Shown one piece after another: positions 44,798-56,754 of a stretch of 64,000 nt of DNA. The notes beneath the pieces are model-generated. The model was not told the origin of the DNA, did not search any database, and saw nothing but the letters and a program-made list of their open reading frames with translations. The position numbers and the translations under genes were made by a program. Each line of letters begins with the position of its first letter. Within the stretch, counting starts at the first letter, position 1. The DNA is from Alphaproteobacteria bacterium 65-37 (GTDB lineage Bacteria; Pseudomonadota; Alphaproteobacteria; Reyranellales; Reyranellaceae). The DNA is taken from NCBI GenBank assembly GCA_001897995.1, contig MKRV01000266.1, forward strand, positions 1 through 64,000. Direction: 5' to 3'.

Positions 44798-45184
44798 ATG
44801 ACGAAGTCGCGAACAGTTGCAGAAATTCTCGCCGCCATTGGGGACGCCTTCAAGGCGCACGACGCCAAGGGAATCGCCGCCCAATTCGCCGATGATGGTG
44901 TCTTCGTGAATGCCGTCGGCGATCTCGCCGGCGACACCTACACCGGGCCCACCGAGGTCCGCGGCTACTTCGAGAAGGTGTTCGCCGATACGCCCGACGT
45001 CGCCTGGGTGCCGCGCGCCGCGCCGATCGTCATCGGCAGCGACCAGGCCGTCACCCAATGGTGCCGCAAGGCGACCACCAAGACCGGCGAGGTCATGCAG
45101 TGGTACGGCGTCGACCTCTATGCCTTCCGCGACGGCATGGTGGTCAAGAAAGACACTTATGTGAAGAACGTCACGGTGAAGTAA
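44798..45184 (+). CDS. SnoaL/NTF2-like protein
   Basis: A 128-aa cone-shaped NTF2-fold protein: 'EILAAIGDAFKAHDAKGIAA', 'FADDGVFVNAVGDLAGDTYT', 'VRGYFEKVFADTPDVAW' and 'WYGVDLYAFRDGMVVKKDTY'. The group includes ketosteroid isomerase-like enzymes and ligand binders; no catalytic assignment is possible. It lies 26 bp after the binding-protein gene, so it is probably the third gene of the IclR-controlled operon. Confidence 0.85.
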   Translation: MTKSRTVAEILAAIGDAFKAHDAKGIAAQFADDGVFVNAVGDLAGDTYTGPTEVRGYFEKVFADTPDVAWVPRAAPIVIGSDQAVTQWCRKATTKTGEVMQWYGVDLYAFRDGMVVKKDTYVKNVTVK

Positions 45185-45313
45185 GGCGCCAGGTAGAGCA
45201 GGAATGCGCGAGGCTGCGCGATCGCGTGTCGTGCGGCCTTGCCCTTGCTCTCAAGGCGGCGGTCCAAACGGGCCCTTACTATCGGCGACTGCGCTTGCGT
45301 GGTTTTGAGTAGA

Positions 45314-46237
45314 TCATTGAGATTTTGTTGACGTCGATGACTCCGATCGCCCGGCATGACGAATTTTCACCAGTCCGGCCCATGCCATGGCCTTGATCAT
45401 CAGCCAGCTCAGATCCAACTCCCACCACTTATCGCCATGCTTAGCCGACTGAGGGAAAGCATGATGATTGTTGTGCCAGCCTTCACCGAAAGCAAGCAAG
45501 CCAACGATCGGGTTGTTGCGGCTGTTGTCCGATGTTGCGTGATTTCGATAGCCCCAGATATGGCAAACGGAATTGACCGAGAAGGTCACGTGCCAGACAA
45601 AGACGGTCCGTACTGCGGCACCCCAGACGACGAGGCTCAATCCGAATTGCACTGCTTCGGCGGTAGTGCCTTCTCTCAAGATCACGGCCAACGCACCTGC
45701 CATGAAATAGACAAGCCAAATCACCGGCGCGAAGTAGCCCCAGATGCCGCCCTTCTCGAGCCAGACATAGAATGGGTCCTTCAACAGGTCCTTGGCATAG
45801 CGCTCCATGAGAGTATCGGGATCGGTATTGTCGCTGGCGGCGAATAGCCAGCCGATATGAGACCAGAAAAAACTGGTCCTTGGGCTGTGCGGATCGCGAG
45901 GGTCGTCGGTGTGCTGATGGTGGCGCCGATGGATCGCAACCCAGTATGCAGGGCCAAACTGGTAGGCCAATACTCCCAGGACCGCCAGGAAATGCTCGAA
46001 CCGCTTCGAACAAGACAGCCCCCTATGGGCGAGCAGGCGGTGATAGCCAATATTGATCCCGAGCACGGAGAGGACGGATCCAATGGCTGCAAGCAGCACG
46101 CCCGTCCAACTGAAGAAGTAAGGAATCAGGGCCAGCAGCGCTACAAGATGGCAAAACGCCATCACGATCACTACAATTGGCCGTCCGGGGACTGGAAGCA
46201 GCGGATCGAGTTTGTCGGCGCCCATCACGTTAGCCAT
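45314..46237 (-). CDS. Acyl-CoA/acyl-lipid fatty acid desaturase
   Basis: A 307-aa integral-membrane di-iron desaturase of the delta-9 type. The three His boxes are complete: 'HRLLAH' near residue 66, 'HRRHHQHTDD' near 103 and 'GEGWHNNHHAFP' near 255. Four hydrophobic stretches ('PIVVIVMAFCHLVALLALIP') anchor it in the inner membrane. It stands alone at the edge of the lower-GC region, with opposite-strand genes upstream and a transposase relic downstream in map order. Confidence 0.93.
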   Translation of the reverse strand: MANVMGADKLDPLLPVPGRPIVVIVMAFCHLVALLALIPYFFSWTGVLLAAIGSVLSVLGINIGYHRLLAHRGLSCSKRFEHFLAVLGVLAYQFGPAYWVAIHRRHHQHTDDPRDPHSPRTSFFWSHIGWLFAASDNTDPDTLMERYAKDLLKDPFYVWLEKGGIWGYFAPVIWLVYFMAGALAVILREGTTAEAVQFGLSLVVWGAAVRTVFVWHVTFSVNSVCHIWGYRNHATSDNSRNNPIVGLLAFGEGWHNNHHAFPQSAKHGDKWWELDLSWLMIKAMAWAGLVKIRHAGRSESSTSTKSQ

Positions 46238-46341
46238 TGGATGAGCTGCCCCAAACGAACGTTACAGACATTTACACTCTCTCTAATTCGGAAGAAGAAT
46301 ATCGCTGGCTGCAAATCGGCGGCGATTGTCTGAACTCTCTC

Positions 46342-46716
46342 TTAGTACATGCTCCGCGCGCGCTCGTCGATGAGTGCCGTTGCCAAGGCCGGACGCGCGA
46401 CAACGAAGCTCGTGGTGATTGCTGGGCCAACAATCGCCGCTGGGAGTCTGGCGTATTGCCCGCGCAGCCAAATGCCCAGTGCCTCGACCCATGGCCGGCT
46501 GCGTTCCTGGCGGACCGTGCGCCGCTCCTCGGGGGAGAGCCCGATGATGTCGCGCTCGACGGCGACTGGTGCCTTGGTGAGCCGCGCCGGGTCGAAGAAC
46601 TTGCACTGCGCATGGGCCCAATGCGCCGCCTCGACCAGCGGCGTCAAGGTGTCCGCCGAGGCGCCGATCCCGTCGCCATCGTCATTCGATGATGGTTTAG
46701 ACACCGGGCTGGCCAA
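46342..46716 (-). pseudogene. IS66-type transposase relic
   Basis: The 124-codon frame resembles the C-terminal middle of IS66 transposases: 'EAAHWAHAQCKFFDPARLTK' corresponds to the usual 'CWAHARRKFFD.ARL.KAP', and 'LSPEERRTVRQERSRPWVEA' to 'L.PEERLAVRQERSRPLVE'. The region normally between these, with a catalytic acidic residue, is shortened, and the N-terminal two thirds and the IS ends are missing. It is a decayed fragment marking past insertion. Confidence 0.75.
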
Positions 46717-46899
46717 AGTGCGAGGCGCGCTCGCAGCCGCAGAGGAATTAGTGCTCTTCTATAAGAAGAATAGATCTTTGCTCGATTTGGCGGCTGCCAA
46801 ATGTTCAATGCCGAACGTCCAGGCCGCGCCAAACGATCGAATGTCAGTCATTGATGGGTGAGAACCTACCAACATCCGCATTTCATTAGGTTTCGGCGA

Positions 46900-48060
46900 T
46901 CAGCGCGATAGCGCTTCCTTCCGGTGGGAAGGCCGGAGGCCAAACCAGGGGCGAAGCCACTCGACGCGGCGCACGAGCTCGAACGTGGCAACGCAGCCGA
47001 CGACGCACAGGATCACAAGGACAAACGCTTCCAATGCGAGCGGGAGCGCCAGTCGCGTGAGTTCATGAGCAGCGAGTACAATGATCAGCTGATGAATGAT
47101 GTAGTACGGGAAAATTGCTTCAGTGAGGTATTGACGGACGGCGCCATCGCGCCCTCGGAGATGCCGGCTTGCGAACCCCAGTGCCGCGACGACCCAGCTC
47201 CATTGGTCGAAGCCGTAGGCGAAGGCCATCACGACCTTCAAAGCGATCGGGATAGACGCGCCGTCGTGATATTCCCATGTGTACGTCGATCGCAGGATGA
47301 ACGCTGTGATTCCGACACCGAGCGCGAGCCAGCGTAGAGATTCAAGCGTTCGCATGATCGAATTGTCTCGAAGTACTGTGAAGCCGAACAGGAACGCCGA
47401 GAAGAAGACCGCGTGTAGGTACCAATCGTCGACCAAGCCATGCGTTTCTGGAAAGAAGTGTTCGAGGCCTATGCGCATCATCGTCAAGAACACCGACGGT
47501 ACGACTAGAAGCCTCCAACCGCGCAGGATGCGGTGGAAGGACGGAACCGACGATAGGCGGCCCATTTTTCCCAAGCCGAGCGCAAGCAGTGTCGTGTAAA
47601 TCCACAGGTAGGCAACGAACCACAAATGCTCCCAGTTGGGCATCTGAAGACATCGTTCTGAATTGCAAAGCCGGTGGCGCAGATCGAAGTACCGCGGCAA
47701 GAACCGCCAGAAGTCCCCGTGATACCTGAATTGCTCGATGGCCTTGACGTACAGCTGAGGTGGAGACACCGCGATCACTGCGAACAGGAGCGGCGGCAAG
47801 AGGAAGACGCTGCGAGCGACGAAGAGTTCTCGTGGTGCCATGCGACGACACATGAAGGATGTGGCAGCACCCGAGATCATGAACAAAAGGAGCAGGCGCC
47901 ACGGGGCGCTCCACTCCAGCACCACCGCGAGCCAGGGAACGATACGCGGGCTCTTCACCTCCCATTCAGCCGGCGCATAGAACATGCCGACATGGAAGAG
48001 GATCAGGATCGCAAACGCGCCAATTCGCAGCCAATCAAGGTCAGTGCGCCGTTCCGCCAT
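46900..48060 (-). CDS. Acyltransferase-3 family membrane protein (OpgC-like)
   Basis: A 386-aa polytopic inner-membrane protein with about ten helices. 'RRTDLDWLRIGAFAILILFHVGMF' at the N-terminus contains the His of the acyltransferase-3 family, and 'RLLLLFMISGAATSFMCRR' the next conserved block. Such enzymes transfer acyl or succinyl groups to glucans, lipids or peptidoglycan; the layout resembles glucan modification protein C. The ATG at 48060 is preferred to the GTG at 48072 of the track. GC content is visibly lower than in flanking core genes, in line with horizontal acquisition. Confidence 0.85.
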   Translation of the reverse strand: MAERRTDLDWLRIGAFAILILFHVGMFYAPAEWEVKSPRIVPWLAVVLEWSAPWRLLLLFMISGAATSFMCRRMAPRELFVARSVFLLPPLLFAVIAVSPPQLYVKAIEQFRYHGDFWRFLPRYFDLRHRLCNSERCLQMPNWEHLWFVAYLWIYTTLLALGLGKMGRLSSVPSFHRILRGWRLLVVPSVFLTMMRIGLEHFFPETHGLVDDWYLHAVFFSAFLFGFTVLRDNSIMRTLESLRWLALGVGITAFILRSTYTWEYHDGASIPIALKVVMAFAYGFDQWSWVVAALGFASRHLRGRDGAVRQYLTEAIFPYYIIHQLIIVLAAHELTRLALPLALEAFVLVILCVVGCVATFELVRRVEWLRPWFGLRPSHRKEALSR

Positions 48061-48194
48061 TGGACCACCCACACCCTATAACAACGAGGAATCGGCCTCA
48101 TTGAGCGCAACAGCGAGCGATGAAATGGTGATATTGGCGGATTTCGATGTCGTCGTTGGTCCACACGTAGAATTTCAGACGCTGTGCGGCCTGT

Positions 48195-48470
48195 TTGCGG
48201 CGGCGATCCGTGCATGTGGCCATAGCACAAATCAGGTTGGCTCTGAATGAGAGTGCCTACTTTGAGTTCGATGACGTCGAAAGTCCTCTACAGGTATACA
48301 GCCGAGCCGACATCGAGAGGGTGCATGCCGCCGGCATCACCCTGTACCATCCATTGCCGGGGACGAAAAAGGGCAAGCCCGATCCGGCTCTGCCGCGCGA
48401 TGATGACGGGCTCGGCATAGCGGTCTGGCGCCAACGCACGTCCACGCCGTCAACTTCCTGCAGTTCTAGC
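48195..48470 (+). pseudogene. Unidentified protein remnant with a probable frameshift
   Basis: One frame reads 'ESAYFEFDDVESPLQVYSRA' and 'AAGITLYHPLPGTKKGKPDP', coding-like and not explained by the opposite strand; near 48425 a shift by one base gives 'THVHAVNFLQF' and a stop. I do not recognise the family. The rest of the 610-bp gap 48061-48670 shows nothing I can assign. Confidence 0.35.
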
Positions 48471-48670
48471 GTTTCGCCGTGATCTGACACTCAGTAGCGT
48501 CTCGGTCACAGGCCGATTCCCGCTGTCCTCACCTTCGGCAAATCGGACCCGTGGTCTTCTTCGAGCCGCCCGTCATAAACTCACAGCCGCTGGAGGCCCG
48601 CGATCCGATGAGCTGCTTCTTGTTCGCGGCGCGCTCCCAGTCAAGAAGCCAGGCTAGCAGGTCTTCTGCT

Positions 48671-49063
48671 CTACTTACTTGCTTCGAGCAGCGCCTTATG
48701 GATGCGGTCCGCCAGCCTTCCCGCGCTGCCTTTTTGCCGCTGGTAGTCGATGCCTTGCACGACATAAGCCGTCTTGTTGTCGACCGCGATGCAGTAGACC
48801 AGGAGGGACGCACCTCCCTGTGCCGGTCCTCCGGATACGACCATCAGCTTTCCGGGTGTTCGATTGACGGAATACGAATATCCTTGGTCGCCGGCTTCCT
48901 GTTGGGCGATTTCGGCGCATCTATCGATGCTTAGTTTGGCAGCGTCGATGCGCTCGACGTTGAAGGCGACATTGAAAGTGTCCGGCGCCGCTTGGGTTAG
49001 TCTTGGGGCAAGTCCTGTGGCAAAGCCGAAGACAAGTGCTGTCGAAGCGATCAACATTCGCAT
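48671..49063 (-). CDS. Small secreted protein, possibly DUF6180-like
   Basis: A 130-aa protein with a signal peptide ('MRMLIASTALVFGFATGLAP') and a mature domain with two cysteines ('LSIDRCAEIAQQEAGDQGYS', 'SLLVYCIAVDNKTAYVVQGI') that could pair. The pattern 'VSGGPAQGGASLLVYCIAVD' recalls short periplasmic proteins of the DUF6180 type; this match is from memory. It is followed in map order by an OmpA-like pair on the same strand, all exported. Confidence 0.72.
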   Translation of the reverse strand: MRMLIASTALVFGFATGLAPRLTQAAPDTFNVAFNVERIDAAKLSIDRCAEIAQQEAGDQGYSYSVNRTPGKLMVVSGGPAQGGASLLVYCIAVDNKTAYVVQGIDYQRQKGSAGRLADRIHKALLEASK

Positions 49064-49153
49064 AAGCCGAACTTCCTTGGTTGAGACAATCGCAGATTGA
49101 TCAAGCGCCTGCTGCCTTGGATGGGCGCTCCGATGGCCCGAACAAGAAAAATC

Positions 49154-49789
49154 TCATAGGGCGCCTTCGATGATGAATTCGACCCGGCGGTTCTTCTGTC
49201 TTCCCTCCGGGTTGTCGGAACCGTCCGCATTCTTGTTCGGTGCGACGGGCGAGGATTCGCCTTTGCCTTCGGTCGACTTTACGGAAGCGACGCCGGCCGT
49301 TTGAAGCCACGTCTTGACCGACGACGCACGCCGTTCGGAGAGTTGCTGATTGTAGTTGTCGTCACCTTTGGAATCCGTGTGGCCGATGATGGCCACCGCC
49401 GCTTTCGGCATCGTCTTCAATGCATCGGCGAGCCTCGCCAGCACCGGGCGTGCGTCGGCACGAATATCGAACTTGTCGAAGTCGAAGAGAACATCGCCGG
49501 GTAGATCGACGATGATTTTCTTTCCGTTCTGCCGAGCCCCCAGTTCCGACAAGGTTCTTTCCGTCTGGAGACGGGTTTGGGAATCCATGTTCTTGAGACC
49601 GAATGTCGAGACCTGAGTGGTCGGACTGGCACGGCTCTCGGCCGGACGTTCTACAAAGGTCGACTGCCCGATTTCGACCTCTTCGAAACGCGACGGCCTG
49701 TCGCCAATGGCCGGACCATCGAATTCCAGCGTGAATGCCGATGCCGAGACGGGGAGCACAACGGCGAGCGCCGTGAGCGCGATTCGCAT
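49154..49789 (-). CDS. OmpA-family protein
   Basis: A 211-aa exported protein with a signal peptide ('MRIALTALAVVLPVSASAF') and a C-terminal OmpA/peptidoglycan-binding domain: 'DVLFDFDKFDIRADARPVLA', 'IIGHTDSKGDDNYNQQLSER' and 'QKNRRVEFII'. The N-terminal 70 residues are not a beta-barrel, so it is a periplasmic or lipid-independent anchor protein. Its ATG shares an A with the stop of the upstream gene (TAATG), so the two are translationally coupled. The ORF-track start lies inside that upstream gene. Confidence 0.9.
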   Translation of the reverse strand: MRIALTALAVVLPVSASAFTLEFDGPAIGDRPSRFEEVEIGQSTFVERPAESRASPTTQVSTFGLKNMDSQTRLQTERTLSELGARQNGKKIIVDLPGDVLFDFDKFDIRADARPVLARLADALKTMPKAAVAIIGHTDSKGDDNYNQQLSERRASSVKTWLQTAGVASVKSTEGKGESSPVAPNKNADGSDNPEGRQKNRRVEFIIEGAL

Positions 49790-50247
49790 TATTTCGCAAG
49801 CTCCAGCGGGATCGTCACGCCGGGAGCATTGGTGTCGTTGCCGGACTTGCCGGGATTGAAGACCAGCGTCAGTTTTTTCGTGCCGGCCGGTACCACGCCG
49901 GGGAAGACAAGATCGCCCTCCATGGTCTGCCCATTGGCGATCCGCATCCACTTGTTGTCGGCGATTTGACGAAGGTGAAGCCGGTCCTGCTCGCCTTCAC
50001 CCCAGGCCAGATAGGCGTTTTCCCTGTCGTTCATGTCGACGAAAGTCGTCCGATGGCTGTCGAAGCTTGCAAGGACGCGGACGGTGGTGGCGTCCTCGCC
50101 AATGGTGACGGCTTTGACGTTGACAGTAAGCCCGACCGGGACGCTTACCTGGCCGCCGGTGACGGAATACTTCCGATCATCGGCGAGCGACGTGCTGGAT
50201 ATCAAAAGCGAAAGTACGACGATAAACTCTTTTGTTATCGACCCCAT
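49789..50247 (-). CDS. Secreted beta-rich protein coupled to the OmpA gene
   Basis: I do not recognise a family. The 152-aa protein has a signal peptide ('EFIVVLSLLISSTSLADD') and a beta-sandwich-like body ('VSVPVGLTVNVKAVTIGEDA', 'PGVVPAGTKKLTLVFNPGKS'), similar in feel to DUF4352-type surface proteins. The ATG at 50247 gives the signal peptide directly. Its stop overlaps the OmpA-like start by one base, which suggests the two products act together in the envelope. Confidence 0.75.
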   Translation of the reverse strand: MGSITKEFIVVLSLLISSTSLADDRKYSVTGGQVSVPVGLTVNVKAVTIGEDATTVRVLASFDSHRTTFVDMNDRENAYLAWGEGEQDRLHLRQIADNKWMRIANGQTMEGDLVFPGVVPAGTKKLTLVFNPGKSGNDTNAPGVTIPLELAK

Positions 50248-50486
50248 TGTCCTGCGCACTACATGATCTCCCGGTGGAGCAAAATTCACTTTGCTTAGAA
50301 TGCCAACTCGTCCTGCAGCTGGGTGACGCGTCGTCTTGGCCTCCTGTTCTCTTTCTGCTGAACACTCGCCACTTCTTCAACTGTCCCGGAACGCACCGAT
50401 GACCGAAAAGGATTATGTGACGAGATTTGTCGCGATCGTGGCAAAGATCAGTTTGAGATCGAACAAAGCTCACGAAGCGCTTTCAT

Positions 50487-51200
50487 TCTTGATGCGGCAA
50501 CCAAAGCATCGTCCCTCCGGACCTGCTGGTTTCCGTGCGCGCTCCGGCGTGATGCCATGCTTGCCGTAGCACTGTTCGATCGTCTGCACGCTCGTGCCCA
50601 TGTTCTGCGCGACCGAGTAGATGTCGGCTCGTTCCAGCGAGCGAACGGCATAGCAGTGCCTCAAACTGTAGAGCGTGCACTTTGCTCGTCGGCGCTATCG
50701 GCAGCCCGACGTGGCTGAGGAACGTGTCGAATTGATCGATCAGGGTCATGATCGTGTCGCCGTTCGGCATGACGAACTGCAAGTCGTTCGACTTCATCTC
50801 GCCAGGATCAGCAATCATCCGCTGCAGAATTGGGCTAGCTCGATGTGAGATTGGACGGCTCTGTGCCCGTCTTGCCTCGCGCGATGAGCTGTATGGTTGG
50901 CCGGCCGTGACCTATCGCCGAAGCTCTGTTTGCAATGTCTTGAATTCTGTTGCGGTGAGTGGTGGCGAACACGCTTCGTCTTTGTCGTGATAGTCGGTCT
51001 TTCGCCACGGTATGATGTCGGCGAGCACCTTGTCGTCGATCGCTTTGCGATATCGCGATCGTCTTGCCGGTACGTTTCGTACTCTTCGAATACGCTGCTG
51101 AATGATCGTGACTGAACCGGCAGGCCTTATCCGAGTTTGTGCTTGGTTCGACGGAACAGCTTGTAGCCAGCGCGGTCGGCATCGGCTTCATTGCTGGTCC
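50487..51200 (-). pseudogene. Degraded tyrosine-integrase gene
   Basis: Read on the minus strand, successive frames give 'AIDDKVLADIIPWRKTDYHD', then 'RPTIQLIARGKTGTEPSN', then 'DLQFVMPNGDTIMTLIDQFD', and finally 'LRHCYAVRSLERADIYSVAQNM' with 'GTSVQTIEQCYGKHG'. This order matches the catalytic domain of a phage/ICE integrase, with HxxR (as 'LRHCYAV') and the Tyr in 'CYGKHG', but at least two or three frame changes break it. The gap 50248-50486 shows no feature. Confidence 0.7.
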
Positions 51201-51316
51201 GAAAAGTTTTCTACAGGTATCGACGGTCGCCGATGCGGACCTGCCAAATACCGCTTCGAGTCAACAAGACGAGCTTGCCGCCCTCAAGACGACGTTCGTC
51301 AACCATGGCAGGCCGT

Positions 51317-51347
51317 GCCTGACAAAAATCGTCAGGCTTTTGATCGT
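51317..51347 (+). terminator. Hairpin with T-run near the secA 3' end
   Basis: GCCTGAC (51317-51323) pairs with GTCAGGC (51331-51337) and is followed by TTTTGATCGTT on the plus strand. On the minus strand it lies 34 bp after the secA stop but without a T-run, so it may serve mainly the plus direction. Confidence 0.4.
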
Positions 51348-51370
51348 TAAGTCATTGAAAAATATCGATC

Positions 51371-54139
<2,769 letters not shown>

Positions 54140-54421
54140 GAAAACCTCGATATTCTAATGACTTAGGCGGGCCCACGGCCCGCCATCCCAACCACAGATA
54201 GAGAGCGACCCGGGGAGTGTCAACGCAAGGTGCGGTGACGCCCGCCTGCTGCCGGTGCGGCCGGCCGCGGATCGCCTCGCTGCCGTCGCGGTGATCACGA
54301 AAAAGTGCCGCAATTCACCGCCATCAGCGAGGGCAACGGGGAGGCCGTGCTTGCTTGGTCCGACAGGGCCTGTGTAAACGGTTTGCGCCTTTCGCCACGA
54401 GATCGTCTTCGGAGCCTGTTC

Positions 54422-55426
54422 ATGAGCCATCGCCTGCGCTTTCTGCGCCTCTTCCTCCTGAGCGGCGCGGCCGCCGCAGTCGCGGGCTCGGCGTTGGCCC
54501 AGCAGCCTGCCCAGCAACCGGCCCAGCCAGCGGCCAAGCCGCCGGCCCAGCAGCCGGCAAAACCGCCGGCCCAGGCTGCCCAGCCGCTCAAGGATCCGAT
54601 CGTCGCCACCATCAACGGCCAGCCGATCCGCCTCTCGGAGCTCGAGGTCGCCCAGCAGTCGCTGCCGCAGCAATACCGCAGCATGCCGCTGCAGGCGGTG
54701 TTCCCGGCACTGCTGGAGCGCATCATCGACAGCAAGCTGGTCGTCCAGGAAGGCAAGAAGAACAAGGTCAACGAGGACGCCGCGTTCAAGAAGCGCATGG
54801 CCTTCGTCGAGGAGCAGGTGCTGCAGGATTTCTGGATCCAGCGCGAGATCGCCAAGGTGGTCACGGCGGAGAAGATCCAGCAGCGCTACCAGGAGCGGCT
54901 GAAAGCGATGCCGCCGGAAGAAGAGGTGCATGCCCGCCACATCCTGGTCGCGACCGAGGACGAGGCGAAGGCGCTGATCGCCGAGCTGAAGAAGGGCACG
55001 GCATTCGACAAGCTCGCCAAGGAGAAGTCGACCGACAAGGCCTCCGGCGCCGAAGGCGGCGATCTCGGCTGGTTCAAGAAGTCGGACATGGTGAAGGAAT
55101 TCGCCGACGCCGCCTTCAACCTGAAGAAGGGCGAACTCACCGAGACGCCGGTGAAGACCCAGTTCGGCTACCACATTATCCAGCTCGACGACCGCCGCAC
55201 CGCGCCGCCGCCGGCTCTCGAGGAGCTTGCCGACCAGATCCGCGAGGAGCTGGCGCGCGAGGCCGTCACCGCCCAGCTCGACAAGCTGCGCGCCGGCGCC
55301 AAGGTCGAGAAATTCAACATGGACGGCAGCAAGGCCGATGCGGCACCCGCTGCACCGGCCAAGCCGGCGGCACCGACGCCTGCGAAACCGGCGGCGCCTG
55401 CCGCTCCCGCTGGCACGCCCAAGTAG
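54422..55426 (+). CDS. Periplasmic parvulin-type peptidyl-prolyl isomerase
   Basis: A 334-aa exported foldase. It has a signal peptide ('FLRLFLLSGAAAAVAGSALA'), a Gln/Pro/Ala-repeat linker, a SurA-like N-domain ('ATINGQPIRLSELEVAQQSL') and a PpiC rotamase domain ('EVHARHILVATEDEAKALIA', 'GGDLGWFKKSDMVKEFADAA', 'VKTQFGYHIIQLDDRR'). The C-terminus is again Ala/Pro/Lys-rich. The ATG at 54422 has GGAGCC upstream. It is followed by argJ. Confidence 0.93.
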   Translation: MSHRLRFLRLFLLSGAAAAVAGSALAQQPAQQPAQPAAKPPAQQPAKPPAQAAQPLKDPIVATINGQPIRLSELEVAQQSLPQQYRSMPLQAVFPALLERIIDSKLVVQEGKKNKVNEDAAFKKRMAFVEEQVLQDFWIQREIAKVVTAEKIQQRYQERLKAMPPEEEVHARHILVATEDEAKALIAELKKGTAFDKLAKEKSTDKASGAEGGDLGWFKKSDMVKEFADAAFNLKKGELTETPVKTQFGYHIIQLDDRRTAPPPALEELADQIREELAREAVTAQLDKLRAGAKVEKFNMDGSKADAAPAAPAKPAAPTPAKPAAPAAPAGTPK

Positions 55427-55515
55427 GATCACCTTTCGTCTCACGTTTTCCGGCGTTTCTGGTGTAGGCTCCGCCGTCCGGCGGCCGCCCCTGCGGCCGC
55501 CTCAAGGGGAGTTCC

Positions 55516-56754
55516 ATGGCTGCCACGCATGCCCAGTCACCGCTTGCGCCGAAAACGACGCCGACCTTGCCGCGCATTGCCGGCGTGAAGCTCGGCGCGG
55601 CGGGCTCGGGGGTGCGCTACAAGGACCGCGATGACGTCATGCTTGCCGTGGTGCCGGCCGGCGCCACGATCGCGGGCGTGCTGACACGGTCCAAGACCTG
55701 CTCGGCGCCGGTCGATTGGTGCCGCAAGAACCTGCCGCGCGGCAAGGTGCGGGCCATCGTGGTCAATGCCGGCAATGCCAACGCCTTCACCGGCAAGGCC
55801 GGCGACAAGGCGGTCGAGGAGAGCACGCGGGCGATCGCCCAGGCGCTGGGCTGCCCGCGCAACGAGGTGTTCATGGCCTCGACCGGCGTGATCGGCCAGC
55901 AGCTCGACTGGGAGAAGATCGCCGCGGTCGTGCCGGCGCTGATCAAGGCGGGCCGCGAGGACGGCTGGGCTGCCGCGGCCGCCGCCATCATGACCACCGA
56001 CACCTTTCCCAAGCTTGCCACCCGGCAGGCCAAGATCGGCGAGCGCACGGTCACCATCAACGGCTTCCTCAAAGGGTCGGGCATGATCGCGCCCGACATG
56101 GCGACGATGCTGGGCTTTGCCTTCACCGACGCGAAGATCCCGGCGCCGGTGCTACAGAAGCTGCTGGCCGATGCCACCGACAAGTCGCTGAACTGCGTCA
56201 CGGTCGATGGCGACACCTCGACCAGCGACACCTTGCTGATGGTGGCGACGGGCGCCGCGCGTCATGCCCCGATCGAGGAGTCGGACGACCCCGTCCTGGT
56301 CGATTTCAAGCGCGCCCTCGACGAAGTGATGATCGAGCTGGCGCAGCTCCTGGCGCGCGACGGCGAAGGCGCCACCAAGTTCGTGACCATCAATGTCGGC
56401 GGTGCGTCGTCGAACGGCGCCGCCCGCAAGATCGGGCTGGCGGTCGCGAACTCGCCGCTGGTCAAGACCGCCATCGCTGGCGAGGACGCCAACTGGGGCC
56501 GCATCGTCATGGCGGTCGGCAAGTCGGGCGAGCGGGCCGATCGCGACAAGCTCAGGATTTCGATCGGCGGCGTGCGCATCACCGACGGCGGCCAGGTGGT
56601 GCCGAACTACGACGAGGAACCGGTCACGCGGCACATAAAGGGCCAGGACATCGTGATCGACATCGATCTCGGCATCGGCCGTGGCCGCGCCACCGTGTGG
56701 ACCTGCGATCTGACGCACGGCTACATCGACATCAACGGCAGCTACCGCTCTTGA
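55516..56754 (+). CDS. argJ: Bifunctional ornithine acetyltransferase/N-acetylglutamate synthase
   Basis: Transfers the acetyl group from N-acetylornithine to glutamate in the cyclic arginine pathway. The 412-aa precursor self-cleaves before the Thr of 'SGMIAPDMATMLGF', near residue 190, giving alpha and beta chains. 'LSIEASTGVIG'-like 'VFMASTGVIGQQLDW' and 'INVGGASSNGAARKIG' are present. A MutT-type gene begins at its stop (TTGA overlap). The upstream neighbour is the PPIase gene. Confidence 0.96.
   Translation: MAATHAQSPLAPKTTPTLPRIAGVKLGAAGSGVRYKDRDDVMLAVVPAGATIAGVLTRSKTCSAPVDWCRKNLPRGKVRAIVVNAGNANAFTGKAGDKAVEESTRAIAQALGCPRNEVFMASTGVIGQQLDWEKIAAVVPALIKAGREDGWAAAAAAIMTTDTFPKLATRQAKIGERTVTINGFLKGSGMIAPDMATMLGFAFTDAKIPAPVLQKLLADATDKSLNCVTVDGDTSTSDTLLMVATGAARHAPIEESDDPVLVDFKRALDEVMIELAQLLARDGEGATKFVTINVGGASSNGAARKIGLAVANSPLVKTAIAGEDANWGRIVMAVGKSGERADRDKLRISIGGVRITDGGQVVPNYDEEPVTRHIKGQDIVIDIDLGIGRGRATVWTCDLTHGYIDINGSYRS

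Noticed and set aside
48257-48490. 77-aa minus-strand ORF
   Set aside because: Composition is unnatural and the plus strand of the same stretch looks more coding-like.
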